Shown: positions 1 to 40,578, counted from the first letter of the stretch. The stretch: 64,000 bases of DNA from Portunus trituberculatus (GCF_017591435.1 NC_059272.1:7339550-7403549); one strand, 5' to 3'. The notes: a model not told the origin generated them from the sequence alone. Program-made: numbers and translations.

Positions 1-26740
<26,740 letters not shown>

Positions 26741-26900
26741 TAATGCAATACTAAGAGGAGAGCGTCTCAGGGATGAGCAGGTGCGGAAGATAAGGTAAAA
26801 ACGCGACTGGGAGGCTTCAAAAGGGCAACATTACGACGCCATCTTCCATCCGGGGCCTGGCAGGGAGAAGTGGGAGTGGAGCGAAATTCTCCCTCATCAC
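26741..26900 (-). promoter_or_regulatory. Probable WAC 5' UTR and core promoter with a YY1-type motif
   Basis: The minus strand carries AAGATGGCG at 26845-26837, about 100 bases before the WAC start codon. This matches the YY1 consensus, which often sits just downstream of start sites of TATA-less animal promoters. The surrounding DNA is less AT-rich than its neighbours. The transcription start itself is not visible. Confidence 0.4.
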
Positions 26901-28100
26901 TATCGATCTCATGTGCTTTACTTCACATTACTTCACACACACAATGCTTTCAACTGCTCTCGATCCCACATATTATACTTCAGGATTCATCTCCATTACT
27001 TTTTTTTCGGCAGTGCAGGACTCCTTGCCATTACTATTGATCCCATGTACTGTACTCCGCTATTTAGTGCCGGCGTGATTTTTTAAACCAGTATTTATCA
27101 TAATGAGATTTTAACGTGTCAATGACTAGTTATTCTCTCTAGTCATCGTATAATTGAAAGATTTCATTGTAAGTTTCCATTATTTTACTCTCAATGATAT
27201 AGATTCAAGAAGGGTACATTATTGTTAACAAATGAGCATCACAACATTTCAGATTTGAGTTCTTATAAAGAGAACTTTTATCTGAATTTAAAAGGAAGGC
27301 TTTTAAAAGGTTTCAAATACCATATTACTGTATCAAAATTACTCTGACTTCCCTAACATATAGCTATAATGGAGGAGAGCGGCCCTTCTTCCCCGACCAT
27401 CAGGCGGTAATAATTCTTTTAGTTTTTGTTCTGCATCACATCTACACTCTATTTCAGGCTAGGAGGGGAACGATAACGCGACCCACAGCCTTGTCATTGA
27501 TGCAACATGCCTCTAATTACCAGCTACCGCAATTAGTGGGATGATCTCAATGACGTGCTTTGTGTAAAATTTCGTACAAAACAACACTTGCCATTGTGAT
27601 GTCACTGAGTAAAAGTGGCTCACCTGACAAGGCTGTGGAGCTGCTTCGTTTTAATTGTTGCTTTATCTACTGCTTTGTGAATTGATTAGTTGCTGTGTTG
27701 AGAAGTGGTGATCAAGGAGGGTTATTGGGTCCGCGCCTGACAGTTTCACTTGGCACCATTGTTTATATTTTAAGTACTACTTGTTTTTATTTTACTCTGA
27801 CTGACTACTTACTTTTGTCTATACTTGTATGTGGTTATTCGAGGCTTCCTTTCAACTCTACTATACTATTGTAATGAGGATTTTTCAGTATTTCTTAATA
27901 AGATTGCCCCAACCGCGCGACCCTCCCCCCCCACACACACACAAAAAAAAAAAAAATAAATAAATAAATAAATAACACGCAATAAAGCCTGGAGCCTGTT
28001 CTAAAGGCGGGTTACACGTATCAATATACGTCTGTAATTGCCAGTTGCTAGAGTTGTGGGCTGGAATCCGGTGACTAACGGGTAGAGAAACCAGCCGCAA
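26900..28100. other. Intergenic DNA upstream of WAC
   Basis: Mostly single-copy-looking AT-rich sequence, with a poly-A/(TAAA)n tail at 27941-27975. GGCGGGTTACACGTATCAAT at 28005 looks like a possible transposon end, but no partner is visible. No gene recognised. Confidence 0.5.
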
Positions 28101-28129
28101 AATATGATTAGGTTGTTCTTTTCCAGCCG

Positions 28130-29380
28130 CTAGCGGCTTTGTTTACATTGTGATATCGCGGAAGGTTTGAACATGTGGTGTCCAGAGGCAGAGAATTTCT
28201 TACCAAGATGAAGGTCTTGATCCCTCGTCAGTCTCTTCTGCATCTTCCAGATAGTGTACCGCTGGAGGACTGCTGGACAGTTGACTAGTTTCAGATGCAG
28301 AACATAACTCACATAAAGACCTAGCTAACAATACTCATAAAGACGATGACCCAGGAATTGTTCAGGCAAATGTTTGAAGGACTGGAGAGATTGAGCTGAC
28401 AACTATTTCAGGTATAGAATTCCAGATGTTGATGACCTGTAATGAGAAGAAACGACTTCTAACGTCAGTGGAGTGATGAGGCACTAAGATCTTCAGACTG
28501 TGACCCCATTTTCTACTCAAAGTGGCCCTAGAAAATAGACCATTTAGTTGAGGACTCAAACCACTCAAAATCTTCCACACTTGAATCAAATCAGCTCTCA
28601 GCAATCTACCCTTAATAGAAAGTAATTTCAGTCTAAATAATATTTCTTAGTATGGTAGGTCACCAAAACCTTCAACCTTTTTATAGTTCACCTCCTCTGA
28701 ACAGATTCAAGCATGCGTACATCACCCAGGAAGCCAGTATTCCAAACAACACTACCAAAGTCATTAATTGTCCAAACATGTGTGACAAAAATCTGATACA
28801 TGAATAGAAGGTGATCTGCATAAGGTGCCTCTAAGAATGTTGCTGGCAACACCATTAGCTTTGCAGCAAATTTCACGGATGTGAAGGTGGAATTTGTGTT
28901 GAGTCGATTAAAATGCCAAGGTCTCAAATAGAATCTTTGTGAGGAATGGGGTGATTTCCTAGGAGGTAGACATGGGGAGAAGCTGGAATGTGTCTTGAGA
29001 AATTTATACAAGCACAATTGTTGATGGAAAAGGAAAGACCCCAAGATAGACTTCTTTGGTATAGCAACGAGACATTTTGTTAAAGACATAATGGCATCAC
29101 AAGCATTTGATTTCTTTGACAGAATGGCAAGGTACAGTTTGAGGTCATCAGCAAACAAAATTGATTTGGTATTAAGATGAGTGGTGACATGGTTAATGTA
29201 GATAGAAAACAATACGGGACCAAGGACTGAGCCCTGAGGAACACCACTAGGAAAATCAGATACATGACTAGAGGAGTGATGAACATCAACTTTCATTTTC
29301 CGACTAGTAAGAAAATCACAGATCCAGCCAAAGCAATGGATTCCTGAGATAATGAGGGACAAATAGCATGTCTGGAACCC
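28130..29380 (-). mobile_element. LINE-C fragment (RT and 3' region), decayed
   Basis: The minus strand shows WICDFLTSRKMKVDVHHSSS, SGVPQGSVLGPVLFSIYINH and the active site LFADDLKLYL near 29362-29110. After frame changes come the tail motifs RGDL-like RADLIQVWKILSGLSPQLNG, GHSLKILVPHHSTDVRSRFF and VINIWNSIPEIVVSS (28604-28362). It lacks the endonuclease and the N-terminal RT, so it is a 5'-truncated copy. Confidence 0.85.
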
Positions 29381-29479
29381 TAAAAAATTAGTAGTAAAGC
29401 AAAAACACCCTATGTAGAATTACTTTCGATGAGATCACTGCCATTCTGATGACTTTCCCTCTCTGCAGGGTGTTGTTGG

Positions 29480-29932
29480 AGGTAATGATTGAATACTTAT
29501 GATAATTTAATTTGATCACAGTTGTACATAGTCTTTTGTTAAGATGAACACTCTTCTCATAAAAAATGTAGGCCAACAAGCCAATACTTCCCAGACACTA
29601 TGTGTGAACATGTTTCAGCTAGTAGGGCTCTGTCCATACTTGTAGTGGCAAAGATATCCAGCCATATATTGATCAGTGTAAACCCACCTTAAAGTTTTCA
29701 GGTCACTCCGGCCTCTTGTTGCTCCAGTCTTCTGTCACTCTTGGTTACTTGGGCCTCCCAACTTCGTTAGTGCAGCTTCCCACCCTGATCACTCTGACCA
29801 CCTTGTTTAGGTACTGCCATAGTATAGACATCCCATCACTTACCTCTCAGCTGGTGCGGTTTGGGGATGCCAGCAGTCACCAGACTTTATTTAGATATAC
29901 ACTTGTCAATCTAGCAAAAGAACTCTCCCCAA

Positions 29933-30007
<75 letters not shown>

Positions 30008-30110
30008 ATCCTAATACTGGTGTAGTGAGATGTTTTTATTCTTCTCCGTTGTCAGCCTACAAAATATGATCATGATGCTGTACCTACTGTGCATTTAGAA
30101 GCCATGATTA
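29480..30110. repeat. Inverted-repeat arm 1 (CT-array repeat family)
   Basis: This segment, including the (CT)n array at 29935-30005, is the reverse complement of 35745-36298 with scattered differences (for example TCTCAGCTGGTGCGGTTTGG against CCAAACCACACCAGCTGAGA). A third, more diverged relative lies at 30245-30500. Confidence 0.82.
29935..30005. repeat. (CT)n microsatellite
   Basis: A 71-bp uninterrupted CT array inside the repeat arm. Confidence 0.99.
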
Positions 30111-30169
30111 CAGTCACCTTTAATGAGAGAGAGAGAGAAAGAGAGAGAGAGAGTGAGATTGATTGTTTG

Positions 30170-30171
<2 letters not shown>

Positions 30172-30234
<63 letters not shown>
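30172..30234. repeat. (AC)n microsatellite
   Basis: A 63-bp AC array preceded by a GA-rich run at 30126-30154. Confidence 0.99.
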
Positions 30235-30235
<1 letters not shown>

Positions 30236-30244
30236 CTGTACATA

Positions 30245-30500
30245 CATCCTAATAGTGCCCAGAGATATCGTTTTTGCTCTTCTCTCTTGTTGGGGTATAG
30301 AATATCATGATCATGTTGTTGTAAATAAAAAATCGAGAGAGAGCGAGAGAGAGAGAGGTTGGGGAAGTTTTTTTGGCTAGATTGGCAACTATGTATATCT
30401 GGGTAAGGTCTGGTAACTGCTGGCATCCCACAAACTGCGTTGCTGAGAGGTAAGTGACGGGATGTCTGTACTATGGTAGTGCCCTTGTTTACATATGAAA
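30245..30500. repeat. Third, diverged copy of the CT-array repeat
   Basis: It matches 35770-35980 in the same orientation (GAGAGAGAGAGGTTGGGGAAG, AACTGCTGGCATCCCACAAA, TGAGAGGTAAGTGACGGGAT). The GA stretch in the middle is the same array, shorter and interrupted. Confidence 0.7.
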
Positions 30501-30619
30501 CTGATAAACGCTGTCTAAACAACATTAGTGGAAAGTAACATTCTTCTTTGCTGTAAGAGTGTTTATTTTTAGCTGAACAGTGACAACAAGCATTAAGCAT
30601 TAGTCGTATCACGCATGAG

Positions 30620-32040
30620 TAAGTTTAACTTTTTTTCCTTTTTTTTTTTATTTATTTATTTTTTTTTTTCAATACCAATAGCACTGACAAAATACTTACT
30701 TCTAACTAGCAATGTATTTTGGGTAGTGACAAAGTTAGCATTTCATTACTTTTGTTAAATTTATCCTCCCCTTTCACTCACCAACCATTAACAGCTAAAC
30801 CATTAAACAGCACATTAATGATATGTTTAAAACATAGATAAAACAGTCAAACTAAAGAAGTTAAATAGTTAAGAGATGAGTAACAATGGACGTCATCTGT
30901 AACACAAGTATGTAAAATATCAAAAATTTACGTCTTATAGAATAATAGCCAATAGTTATTATACCTAAGTAGAAACCTTATAACTGTATGCATGTAAAAC
31001 TGCCAATATATGAATGCAAACATTTAGATCATGTACTCCGAACATGTGAAATATGGCAACAATGAACTGAAAAGTGTACAATATTCTGTACTTTTGATTT
31101 CTGACCATGAGCACTTGACACAGTACTATTGTTTTTCAAGTTTGTTATGGACCATATGGCAGTAATCTTTTTGAGAAATACCAGAAGCACAAATTTGGTG
31201 TTGCCGCTGGTCCCACCCATTGCACTATAATGCTTGCTGCTTTGGCTGTACTTTGGCAGAGCTAGCAGCACGCAGGAAGGAAGCCATGGTGAAATTGTGA
31301 TTTCATGTAGCTTTTTACTCCAAAGTGCTAAAATTGTTGTAAATGCCTCACTGCCACGCTTCTTCATCCTTTCTCTTATTTTCTTTCATAAGACTGCCAT
31401 GATCTTTTCAAACATTTTTTTCTCATTACCTTCATCATCACAACTATACATCATATAATTCTCACAAGAACACCATTACATAAGATTATTTTGACAAAGG
31501 TATAAAGGTGGACAAGACAGTAATAATTACTTCACAGTATAATTATCCCACTTCAGCTCACTAATAACGACTCAGAGAGTGTCCAGTTCAGCTGATAGCT
31601 CCTTCCAAACCCTCATACGAGTGAATAATATTTTCTAGAGAAGTGGGGATATGATGCATTATCATCCTATCATGCTCCAGGAAGTCAGCACTGAATAAAC
31701 AATCATGTGTCAAAATTTCAAGTCAATCAGCAAAACAAACAAATAGCAAAACAAGGACGAAATTATGAAAATCTTTAGGAGTGAATATCTTCAAAAATAT
31801 TTTTACACTTCAAAAATGTTCACAAAATCAGTATAAACTGATCGACTTTTGTTTGGTATCATCTTAAACTACAACTAAAATGCAATTTTATGTTGGAATT
31901 AAGTTTTTGATGATGTCAATAAAGACAAGATATAGGAAAGTGAAAAAAAAGGGGGGGGGGGCAGTTCTACTAAGACTTTAGTCCTTGGATCGGTCAGAGT
32001 CCCACTTATTAGGAAATCTGACTTATCTGTGTCTGAGTTA
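30620..32040. other. Intergenic, unassigned
   Basis: AT-rich DNA. A 112-codon minus-strand frame at 31029-31367 has no motif I recognise and mixed composition. A G run lies at 31952-31961. No gene is called. Confidence 0.5.
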
Positions 32041-32048
32041 TCGAGGTT

Positions 32049-32343
32049 CAACAGTAGGATTGGGCAGACATCCATGCATAAGTTTGAATCCCACCATGTA
32101 TCACCTTAAAACTTTGCCATTTGTCAAGTGGTTTAAAGTTACTTACATGTCACCATGGTACCCAGGTTGTAGGTGATTACACCAAAGATGTGTTTGGGTG
32201 GTGATATGGGGCCCTAATATGGGTACCACTATAAATAAAATTGCCTGCACCACTAATGGGTGGAAACTTAACAGCACTTTCAATACTCTTCAAGGTACCT
32301 ACAGGCACTACAGGCCAGGACATTAAAAAAAAAAAAAAAAAAT
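32049..32343 (+). mobile_element. tRNA-derived SINE family 2, copy 2
   Basis: It shares GGGCAGACATCCATGCATAA, the B box AGTTTGAATCCCACC and TGGGTACCACTATAAATAAA with the copy at 24008-24320, and ends in about 18 A residues. The A-box end is lost. Confidence 0.8.
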
Positions 32344-32613
32344 TAAAGTTACTAGAATAACACAATTTCAAGATGTTATGCTGGTATGGCAAGTCTTGAG
32401 AGTTATGAAATTATGCTAAATGTTTGTTTGGGCTGCCATATTGTCATCACAGCTGATCGCAGCACAGGAGCACTTCACCTCCAGGGCAGCTAGTGATGCA
32501 TGATAAATGTCAGAAAGATCAGTGTATACTGTCTTGCTGTCAGTTAGACATTTTTACTATAGCAATGATTATTCTTTGTTAATTGCAGCTGAGAGGTGCT
32601 CAAATGTGTTTGT

Positions 32614-32754
<141 letters not shown>

Positions 32755-33015
32755 TGGTATATCGACATACGAATTTAATTTGTTCCGTGACGATCGTTGT
32801 ATATAAAAAGAATCGTATATCAAATCAATGTTTAACATAGAAATTAATGTAAATAGAATTCATTCGTTCTAGTGATACGAATTTACCCCCTCCCGCCAAA
32901 AAAAAAAAATTACCATGCTTTAAATACCAACCAAATATAGATTTAATATAAGATAAATACAATGTTTATTGTATGCATGATAAAATGTACTATATTGCCC
33001 AAAATAACAACTTAA

Positions 33016-33323
33016 CCTGCAAAACTCGGGACACGTCGATAGATGTTCATCACGCAAGACTGGGCACATCAATAGACGTTTAGGCTTTTTTTGGGCTATA
33101 TTTTGGCTATTTTCTTCCCGTCTTCTTTGCTTGTGAGCTGGCAACATTCATCAGGAATAAACATACGTCACTGTGTCACCAACTCCCACAATGGATAGTG
33201 GTAGCGACAGTGATTTCACGGTGTCCGATTCCGCCACCTCTCCCTCGCCCCTTACTTCTACACCTCGAGTCTCTCTTGCCATGTAGCGGGGAGACAACAT
33301 TTGAATGAGAGTGGTATCAGAAC

Positions 33324-33365
<42 letters not shown>

Positions 33366-33665
33366 AGAGAGAGGATACAAGGGGCCCATTTTCTATCGCT
33401 CTAGGTAAAGCCGCTAAACCCGATTGTACGCAAGACCACAAACCCCGATGGTACCACCTCATTCAACCTGTGATATTTTGGTAACTATAGCATCTAGAGA
33501 CTTTTGTTTTTTTTGCATTGCAAAGAGGAAGAGTTGCTTGTGGGCAGAACACCATTTGTACTCCCTCATTTATTGAATTTCCAAGTGTAATCAGTATGTA
33601 AATACAGGCTATTTTGTGTGTTTCTCGTCAAACCTGCCAAGTTAGCACAAGCGAAAACTCCCAAC
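33016..33665. mobile_element. TTAA-type element, second copy
   Basis: It is the reverse complement of 7401-8202 over most of its length (AACTCGGGACAC..., AGGGGCCCATTTTCTATCGC). TTAA lies at 33012-33015; the other side has no clear TTAA. The plus strand carries a short acidic frame, MDSGSDSDFTVSDSATSPSP, at 33191. Confidence 0.6.
33326..33374. repeat. (GA)n microsatellite
   Basis: A GA array with one interruption, inside the TTAA-type element. Confidence 0.97.
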
Positions 33666-33966
33666 TTGCATTCATACTTACCAACGCTGTGATAGAACTT
33701 CATATATGTAGTAGGGAGGAGGAATTGGCTAATTACTCATGCCTTACTATTGGCATGCCACATGCCCTGGAGATTCTCTTTTAAAACCTTATGTACTTTA
33801 AAGGCCTTGGGATTCTCAGAATGATACACCAATAATGGTTTGACTTTACAGGTACTACTAGTGTTAGCGGACAGGGCCAAGTCACAGATATGCACACCAC
33901 GTTCATATTTTGCAATTATCTTGTTTTTCATATCCATTGTGAGACTCTTCTAAGTTTCTTCTTTTC

Positions 33967-34075
33967 AGCAATATCTCCTTTATTGATGTTTTTATGTACG
34001 GTTTCTATTTGCCGTACTGTTTTCCGAAAAACAGTACGGCAAATAGAAACTGTACATAATGAAGGAGAAATTGCT
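33967..34075. repeat. Long near-perfect hairpin
   Basis: The left arm 33967-34019 and right arm 34032-34075 are complementary. The core pairs 28 bases with one mismatch around a 3-4-base CCG loop (TTTGCCGTACTGTTTT against AAAACAGTACGGCAAA). The outer arm pairs AGCAATATCTCCTT with AAGGAGAAATTGCT. Confidence 0.9.
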
Positions 34076-34126
34076 ATAGCTTTCAACCTCGTATGCCTAC
34101 AAGAGAATATCTTGCCTGGCTATACA

Positions 34127-35031
<905 letters not shown>

Positions 35032-35100
<69 letters not shown>
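35032..35100. repeat. (TA)n microsatellite
   Basis: A 69-bp TA array lying between T6 and the partial T3 copy. Confidence 0.99.
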
Positions 35101-35105
<5 letters not shown>

Positions 35106-35744
35106 CGAGTTACGTCAGAGTTACGTTCCTGAAACATGACGTAAGTTGATTTTGTACGTAACTCGCGTTTTTGTACTTTCAAAGCATATTATTGAGTTTT
35201 CAACCAATAATTTTTTATGGTTATTCATGTAAGTAAAAGGTTATATTGTTATATTGGTATATTATTTACAACTATGTAGGAATATATTGATTAGGGCCGC
35301 GAATGTGAAGGACTGCAGGTTGCCGAGAGGGGCGGGGGTGGGCAGGTCGAATGTTGTGACGCCCAGGGCGGACAGCTGGGAGCTTTGTGGAGTGCGATAG
35401 GAGTAGAAGCGTTATATAAGTAAAAGGTTATATTGTTATATTATTTACAAGTATGTAGGAATATGAAACACAAGTTTGTTTTTGTTGTTGATTAGGGCCA
35501 CGAACGCGAAGGACTGCATGTTGCCAGAGGGGTGGACGACTGAGGCCGCCAGGAGGGTGGGCAGGTCGAATGTTGTGACGCCCAGGGCGGACAGCTGGGA
35601 GCGTAGTGCAGTGCGGTGGGAGTAGAAGCGTGGGCAGTGGGGCAGGAAATGCAATAGGGATCAGCAGACAAGCGCAGACGGTGCAAGTGAGCTGCGAGTG
35701 TCGTGTGGCCCAGGCGAAGGCTCCGGAGTTGTTGCTTCTAAATG
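35101..35744 (-). mobile_element. T3-family chimeric element, partial copy
   Basis: It starts within the T3 terminus (GGTCGAGTTACGTCAGAG) and shares the captured LINE-like block (minus strand PTLLLPPHCTTLPAV region) with 47151-48093 and 48108-49063. It is cut off at about 35744 by the CT-array repeat arm. Confidence 0.78.
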
Positions 35745-35817
35745 CACAGTACAGCATCATTTTGTAGGCTGACAAGGGAGAAGAGTAAAAACAACATCTC
35801 ACTACACTATTAGGATG

Positions 35818-35854
<37 letters not shown>

Positions 35855-36298
35855 TTGGGGAGAGTTCTTTTGCTAGATTGACAAGTGTATATCTAGATAA
35901 AGTCTGGCGACTGCTGGCATCCCCAAACCACACCAGCTGAGAGGTAAGTGATGGGATGTCTATACTATGGCAGTACCTAAACAAGGAGGTCAGAGTGATC
36001 AGGGTGGGAAGCTGCACTGACCAAGTTGGGAGGCCCAAGTAACCAGGAGTGACAGAAGACTGGAGGAACAAGAGGCCAGAGTGACTTGAAAACTTTAAGG
36101 TGGGTTTACACTGGTCAATATGTGGCTGGGAATGTTTGCCACTACAAGTATGGACAGAGCCCTGCTAGCTGAAACATGTTCACACATAGTATCTGGGAAG
36201 TATTGGCTTGTTGGCCTACATTTTTTATGAGAAGAGTGTTCATCTTAACCAAAGACTATGTACAACTGTGATCAAATTAGATTATCACAAGTATTCAA
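35745..36298. repeat. Inverted-repeat arm 2 (CT-array repeat family)
   Basis: Reverse complement of 29480-30110, with GA array 35819-35852. Both arms share an inner boundary motif, TTAAGGTGGGTTTACACTGG, that resembles a PIF/Harbinger-type end. Confidence 0.8.
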
Positions 36299-36852
36299 GC
36301 TAAAAGGGTCACAAGAAAAAGAAGAAGAAGCGGCCGAGTTGCCGTGAGTCTCCACTTCGTCTGTGGCCGATCTCATCTCTGCTTAATTTTTTTGGTATTC
36401 CATGTAAGATTTCACTTTATGCATTACAAAACAATCCTTTCTTGGAGGCAAGGTTTGTAAAAAGCTAATAGAAATGTTGTATTGTGAACATAAATGCATA
36501 TATAAGACAGTAACACCACCTTGAGAGGTGGTGTTCCCTGCAACCTCAGAGCAACCTGATAGCAACGTCGTCACCGTCCCTGCAAGCGTTCATGGAAGCC
36601 ATTTCGCAGCATGAGGTTGGTCTGGCGTTAAAGAATCTTGGATCCAGCTCCAGGAGCGGTAGAGACAGAGGTGGGAATCCAGCCAATCACAGCGAAGCTG
36701 CCGCGTTCGGTCCCTCATCTGGCAAATTCAAACCCAGAAAGTTCGCTAAAACGGATGTGGTTGTATGTTATGCGGACTTTTTGGTCTAACTTTGTATAGT
36801 ACGTTAAACCAGAAATTCGTTAGACAAACGTTCGTTAAGCTGAGTATTACTG
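36299..36852 (-). mobile_element. T2-family element copy 2
   Basis: The right end CGTTAAGCTGAGTATTACTG is followed by TA at 36853. The body from GCTAAAAGGGTCACAAG to TCTGGCAAATTC matches 10740-11080 and, inverted, 61065-61600. The left end merges with the CT-array repeat without a clear terminus. Confidence 0.75.
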
Positions 36853-37025
36853 TATAGGCTATTTTGTGTGTTTCTAGCCAAACTTTTACTTTTGGGATCA
36901 CAAAACTTAAGAAAAAATACACACTGCCGAGGAGCACAGACACATACATGCACAAAGGATGAACAACAATACACAACGCGGGTTGAATGTTTGGGTGGAT
37001 ATATATACATATATATAGATATATT

Positions 37026-37287
<262 letters not shown>

Positions 37288-37442
37288 ATTATATACACAT
37301 ACATATACACATATAGAAGAAGGTCAAATAGTATACCACTTAGTTCAGTAATCATGTTCACTATGCTACTTTCATATGAGGAAAATATCCCTTGCATAAA
37401 TCTAGAAATCCTTATGTATGCAATAGTTATGTGATACATTAA

Positions 37443-37557
<115 letters not shown>

Positions 37558-37582
37558 GATATATATGCTCAAAATCCAGAAA

Positions 37583-37823
37583 ATATCTATAAAATGAAGG
37601 TTTGAATACAGGGAGGCAGAAGTCTAATCCAAAAGACAGTAAAAATTTTCTCTGGGAGACAAGGTAAAATCTGAGAGGTTAAAAATTAATTTGTCTGGGT
37701 TAAACCCATGTTACCCAGACAAAGTAATTTTTAACCTCTCAGATTTTACCTTGTCTCCCAGAGAGAAATTTTTAGTCTTTTGGATTAGACTTCTGCCTCC
37801 CTGTATTCAAACCTACATTTTAT

Positions 37824-37829
<6 letters not shown>
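37583..37829. mobile_element. Foldback (MITE-like) element with 118-bp arms
   Basis: The left arm 37583-37700 and right arm 37713-37829 are near-perfect inverted repeats with a 12-base loop. It sits between (TA)n arrays and has no coding capacity. The TA-rich flank is consistent with a TA-targeting parent. Confidence 0.85.

Positions 37830-37895
<66 letters not shown>
37826..37895. repeat. (TA)n microsatellite
   Basis: A 70-bp array right of the foldback. Confidence 0.98.
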
Positions 37896-37898
<3 letters not shown>

Positions 37899-38056
37899 AT
37901 TATATACACATACATATACACATATAGAAGGTCAAATAGTATACCACTTAGTTCAGTAATCATGTTCATTATGCTACTTTCATATGAGGAAAATATCCCT
38001 TGCATAAATCTAGAAATCCTTATGTATGCAATTGTTATATGATACATTAAAGATAT

Positions 38057-39215
38057 TTGTGGCGCCTTGAGCCAGAGTAACGCAAGCAACACTCCGGCCA
38101 AAATTATTATTTTTATTGCATTGTTTTCCCTCACCTTCCTGCTGTGGCAGGAAGCAATGTAGAAGTCAAAATGGATACCACAATATGGTTGAAAATCCAT
38201 CCAAATGCAATTATCTATAAATCCTATGTGTCACTCTCAAAGCAAGTCAATGGGCAGCTGGTGCCAGAATGAAGTAACTCCCGCCTAGTAGCCTGCAGCG
38301 AGCCAATGATGCTGTGTGTCACTTGACACGACGGACACCAGCCTGTCTCCCACAACACCTCTGGCACTCATGCACCCTCTGCCAATGTGCCACCATTGAA
38401 TGACACTCTGCCCCTAGGGGAAGGAAAAGTGTGCGTAGTCCTGCTGAGTGGAAGAAAAACTTAGCTAAAAGATGAAGGACTAGGAGAAACATACGTGAGC
38501 AAGTCTACAGGCTGCCACATACAGGTGCAATAATTTTCTTTCTTTCCCATTCAGTTATCCTTCATAATGGATTATTTTTTGAGTTTCTTAGTTTGTTTAC
38601 ATTTTCTGGCATTGAAAGGACAGCTATTTGTCTACCTTTTATCACTCTCTCCTGTTATTAGGTGGTCAGATTAGGAAGTACATGCACAAGTGTTGTTTAT
38701 GTTTTTCCTTAATAAAATTAGTACATCAATCAAGAATGAGCTCAATGGTGGTGAGTCTAAATAAAGTACTGTACATGCTGTTTAAACAGCTTGATACAGG
38801 AACAGGAATAAACAATGGATGCATGTTTGTTAAACAAAATATTGTATACAAAATATTTTTTTCAACAAATAAACTGGATATAAAAAGCAGTCATCCATTA
38901 GCCTTTCAGAATGTTTTAATTTCACAAAATACCCAGATGTAGACTGTAAACCACATGCAATAACAAACATTGTGAAGCCAAGCCCTACTTCCTATCTCAA
39001 TTCACCGAGGAGATATTGCATTCTGAATGTTGCAAAACTTTGATTGCTTTTTTTTCTGTTTTCTATTTCTGGCACTTACATTACTCTGGCTGTAGGTGCC
39101 TCATTTGTTCTTTGATCAGGGGCGAGATTCACTAACGCTCCCAACTTTAGCTTTGCGTACAAAGACAAAATGAAGTCCATACAAACTTTCTCTTAAGCGA
39201 TTCACTAAAGGTTTC
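38057..39215. other. Intergenic, unassigned
   Basis: I see no exon or element end. A 104-codon frame at 38628-38942 lacks recognisable motifs. Confidence 0.5.
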
Positions 39216-39219
39216 TTAA

Positions 39220-40437
39220 GGGGACCATCTGGTGAGGTTTTGAAAAATCGAAAATAAAGAGGTACATGGGTAATTTTTTTTTTTTCGCTGATAGATGTTT
39301 AGTACACGATGTTAGTTTAGTAGTTACAAGCGAATCGAACCATAGATAACTGCATGAAAAATAAAAAATAAATTTTTTGAAAAAAATATTTTCCTATAAA
39401 CTTTGTCACTAGAGGACATATTTCAATTTTGCCAGTACGGATATGAAGTATATCGTATACCAAAACTTTTTACCTCATAGAATTTAGATTTTTTTATTTT
39501 GATGTCCATTATGAATTTTTAAAATTGTTTATTTATTTATTTATTTTTTTTTTCATTTATTTATTTATTTTTTTTACATATAATTATAATGCGGCACTTA
39601 AAAGAAAAAAAAATTCCAAATTCTATGAGGTGGAAATGTAGCAGCTTCATTTAGCTTCAAAATGATACCTCAAAATTGAAAATCTGTTGAGAAATGTGGG
39701 AGAAGATTTGATTTGAATGATAAAAAGTGGAAACTGAGAAAAAGGCAAAAAACCCCAGAGATGTCATTTTGGTCCTCTATGACCCTGTACATTTATTTTG
39801 GTTGGATATTTGGTGCTCATACACTACCATGTGCATCATATATCCTTTATAGGCATGTTTAGAATATTCTGTACGACGCATATGGTACCTGGCTGCCCCT
39901 ACAATGATTGTAGTTATTAGTCACTCGAAGGCAAGAGTGTCTCCCATCCATGCATGGTCATTACAACTTTTAGTTTCCACTTGCACTGCTTGTTTAGATA
40001 TTGTAAGGCAAAAAAGGCTGGTAAAATAGGTTGGATTGTGGCGTGCAAGGTGTGAAATAACGGGTGAGATACTCAATAAATCCTCCTCCCATCGCAGTCA
40101 CGTGGACACTGAAATGGAAGGGGAGAGGGTGTGTTCCTGTGTATGCCATAGTACTGAGTTGCAGTTCCCACCTTTCCTTACCAAAGAAACCACTTTCCAT
40201 GGCTTTTTCCGTGCTTATTATCATCATTTATGGTACAGAGAATGGGGTGGGGGAAGCCCTGGGCTGCAGTGGGCATGACAGGGGCTTTTTAAAGGTTAAA
40301 TACCCCACATATTTTAGCGTATTTCCCCAAAATACTCTATCATTATGGTGCCATATGTTTGGGGATGCTCTGGTGGTGTTTTGGGGATTTTCAAATTTTT
40401 TCAGATTTTTCGATACCATGGTCACTGGACGGTCCCC
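39220..40437. mobile_element. TTAA-flanked TIR element, 1218 bp, non-coding
   Basis: TTAA at 39216-39219 and 40438-40441 flanks GGGGACCATCTGGTGA and TCACTGGACGGTCCCC, which pair with two or three mismatches. The inverted zone extends inward (GAAAAATCGAAAA against TTTTTCGATA). It has no transposase. The TTAA target suggests piggyBac-related mobilisation. Confidence 0.8.
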
Positions 40438-40578
40438 TTAAGGTCGTCATCTTGGATACTTTATTTACAGCTGTGTTTCACTTTTCTGGTGGTAGTCTCT
40501 GCTAGATGGTATTTGTGCATGGTTGACATTTTTCCTTCAGCCAATAGCAGTGTATTTTTTTTTTTTTTTTGACATTAA

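Noticed and set aside
31029..31367. 112-codon minus-strand frame as a host gene
   Set aside because: No recognisable motif, splice signal or second exon; composition is unremarkable.
36592..36789. Small protein MEAISQHEVGLALKNLGSSS
   Set aside because: Similar frames appear in every T2-family copy (11017, 61261), so it is repeat DNA with no independent sign of being a gene.
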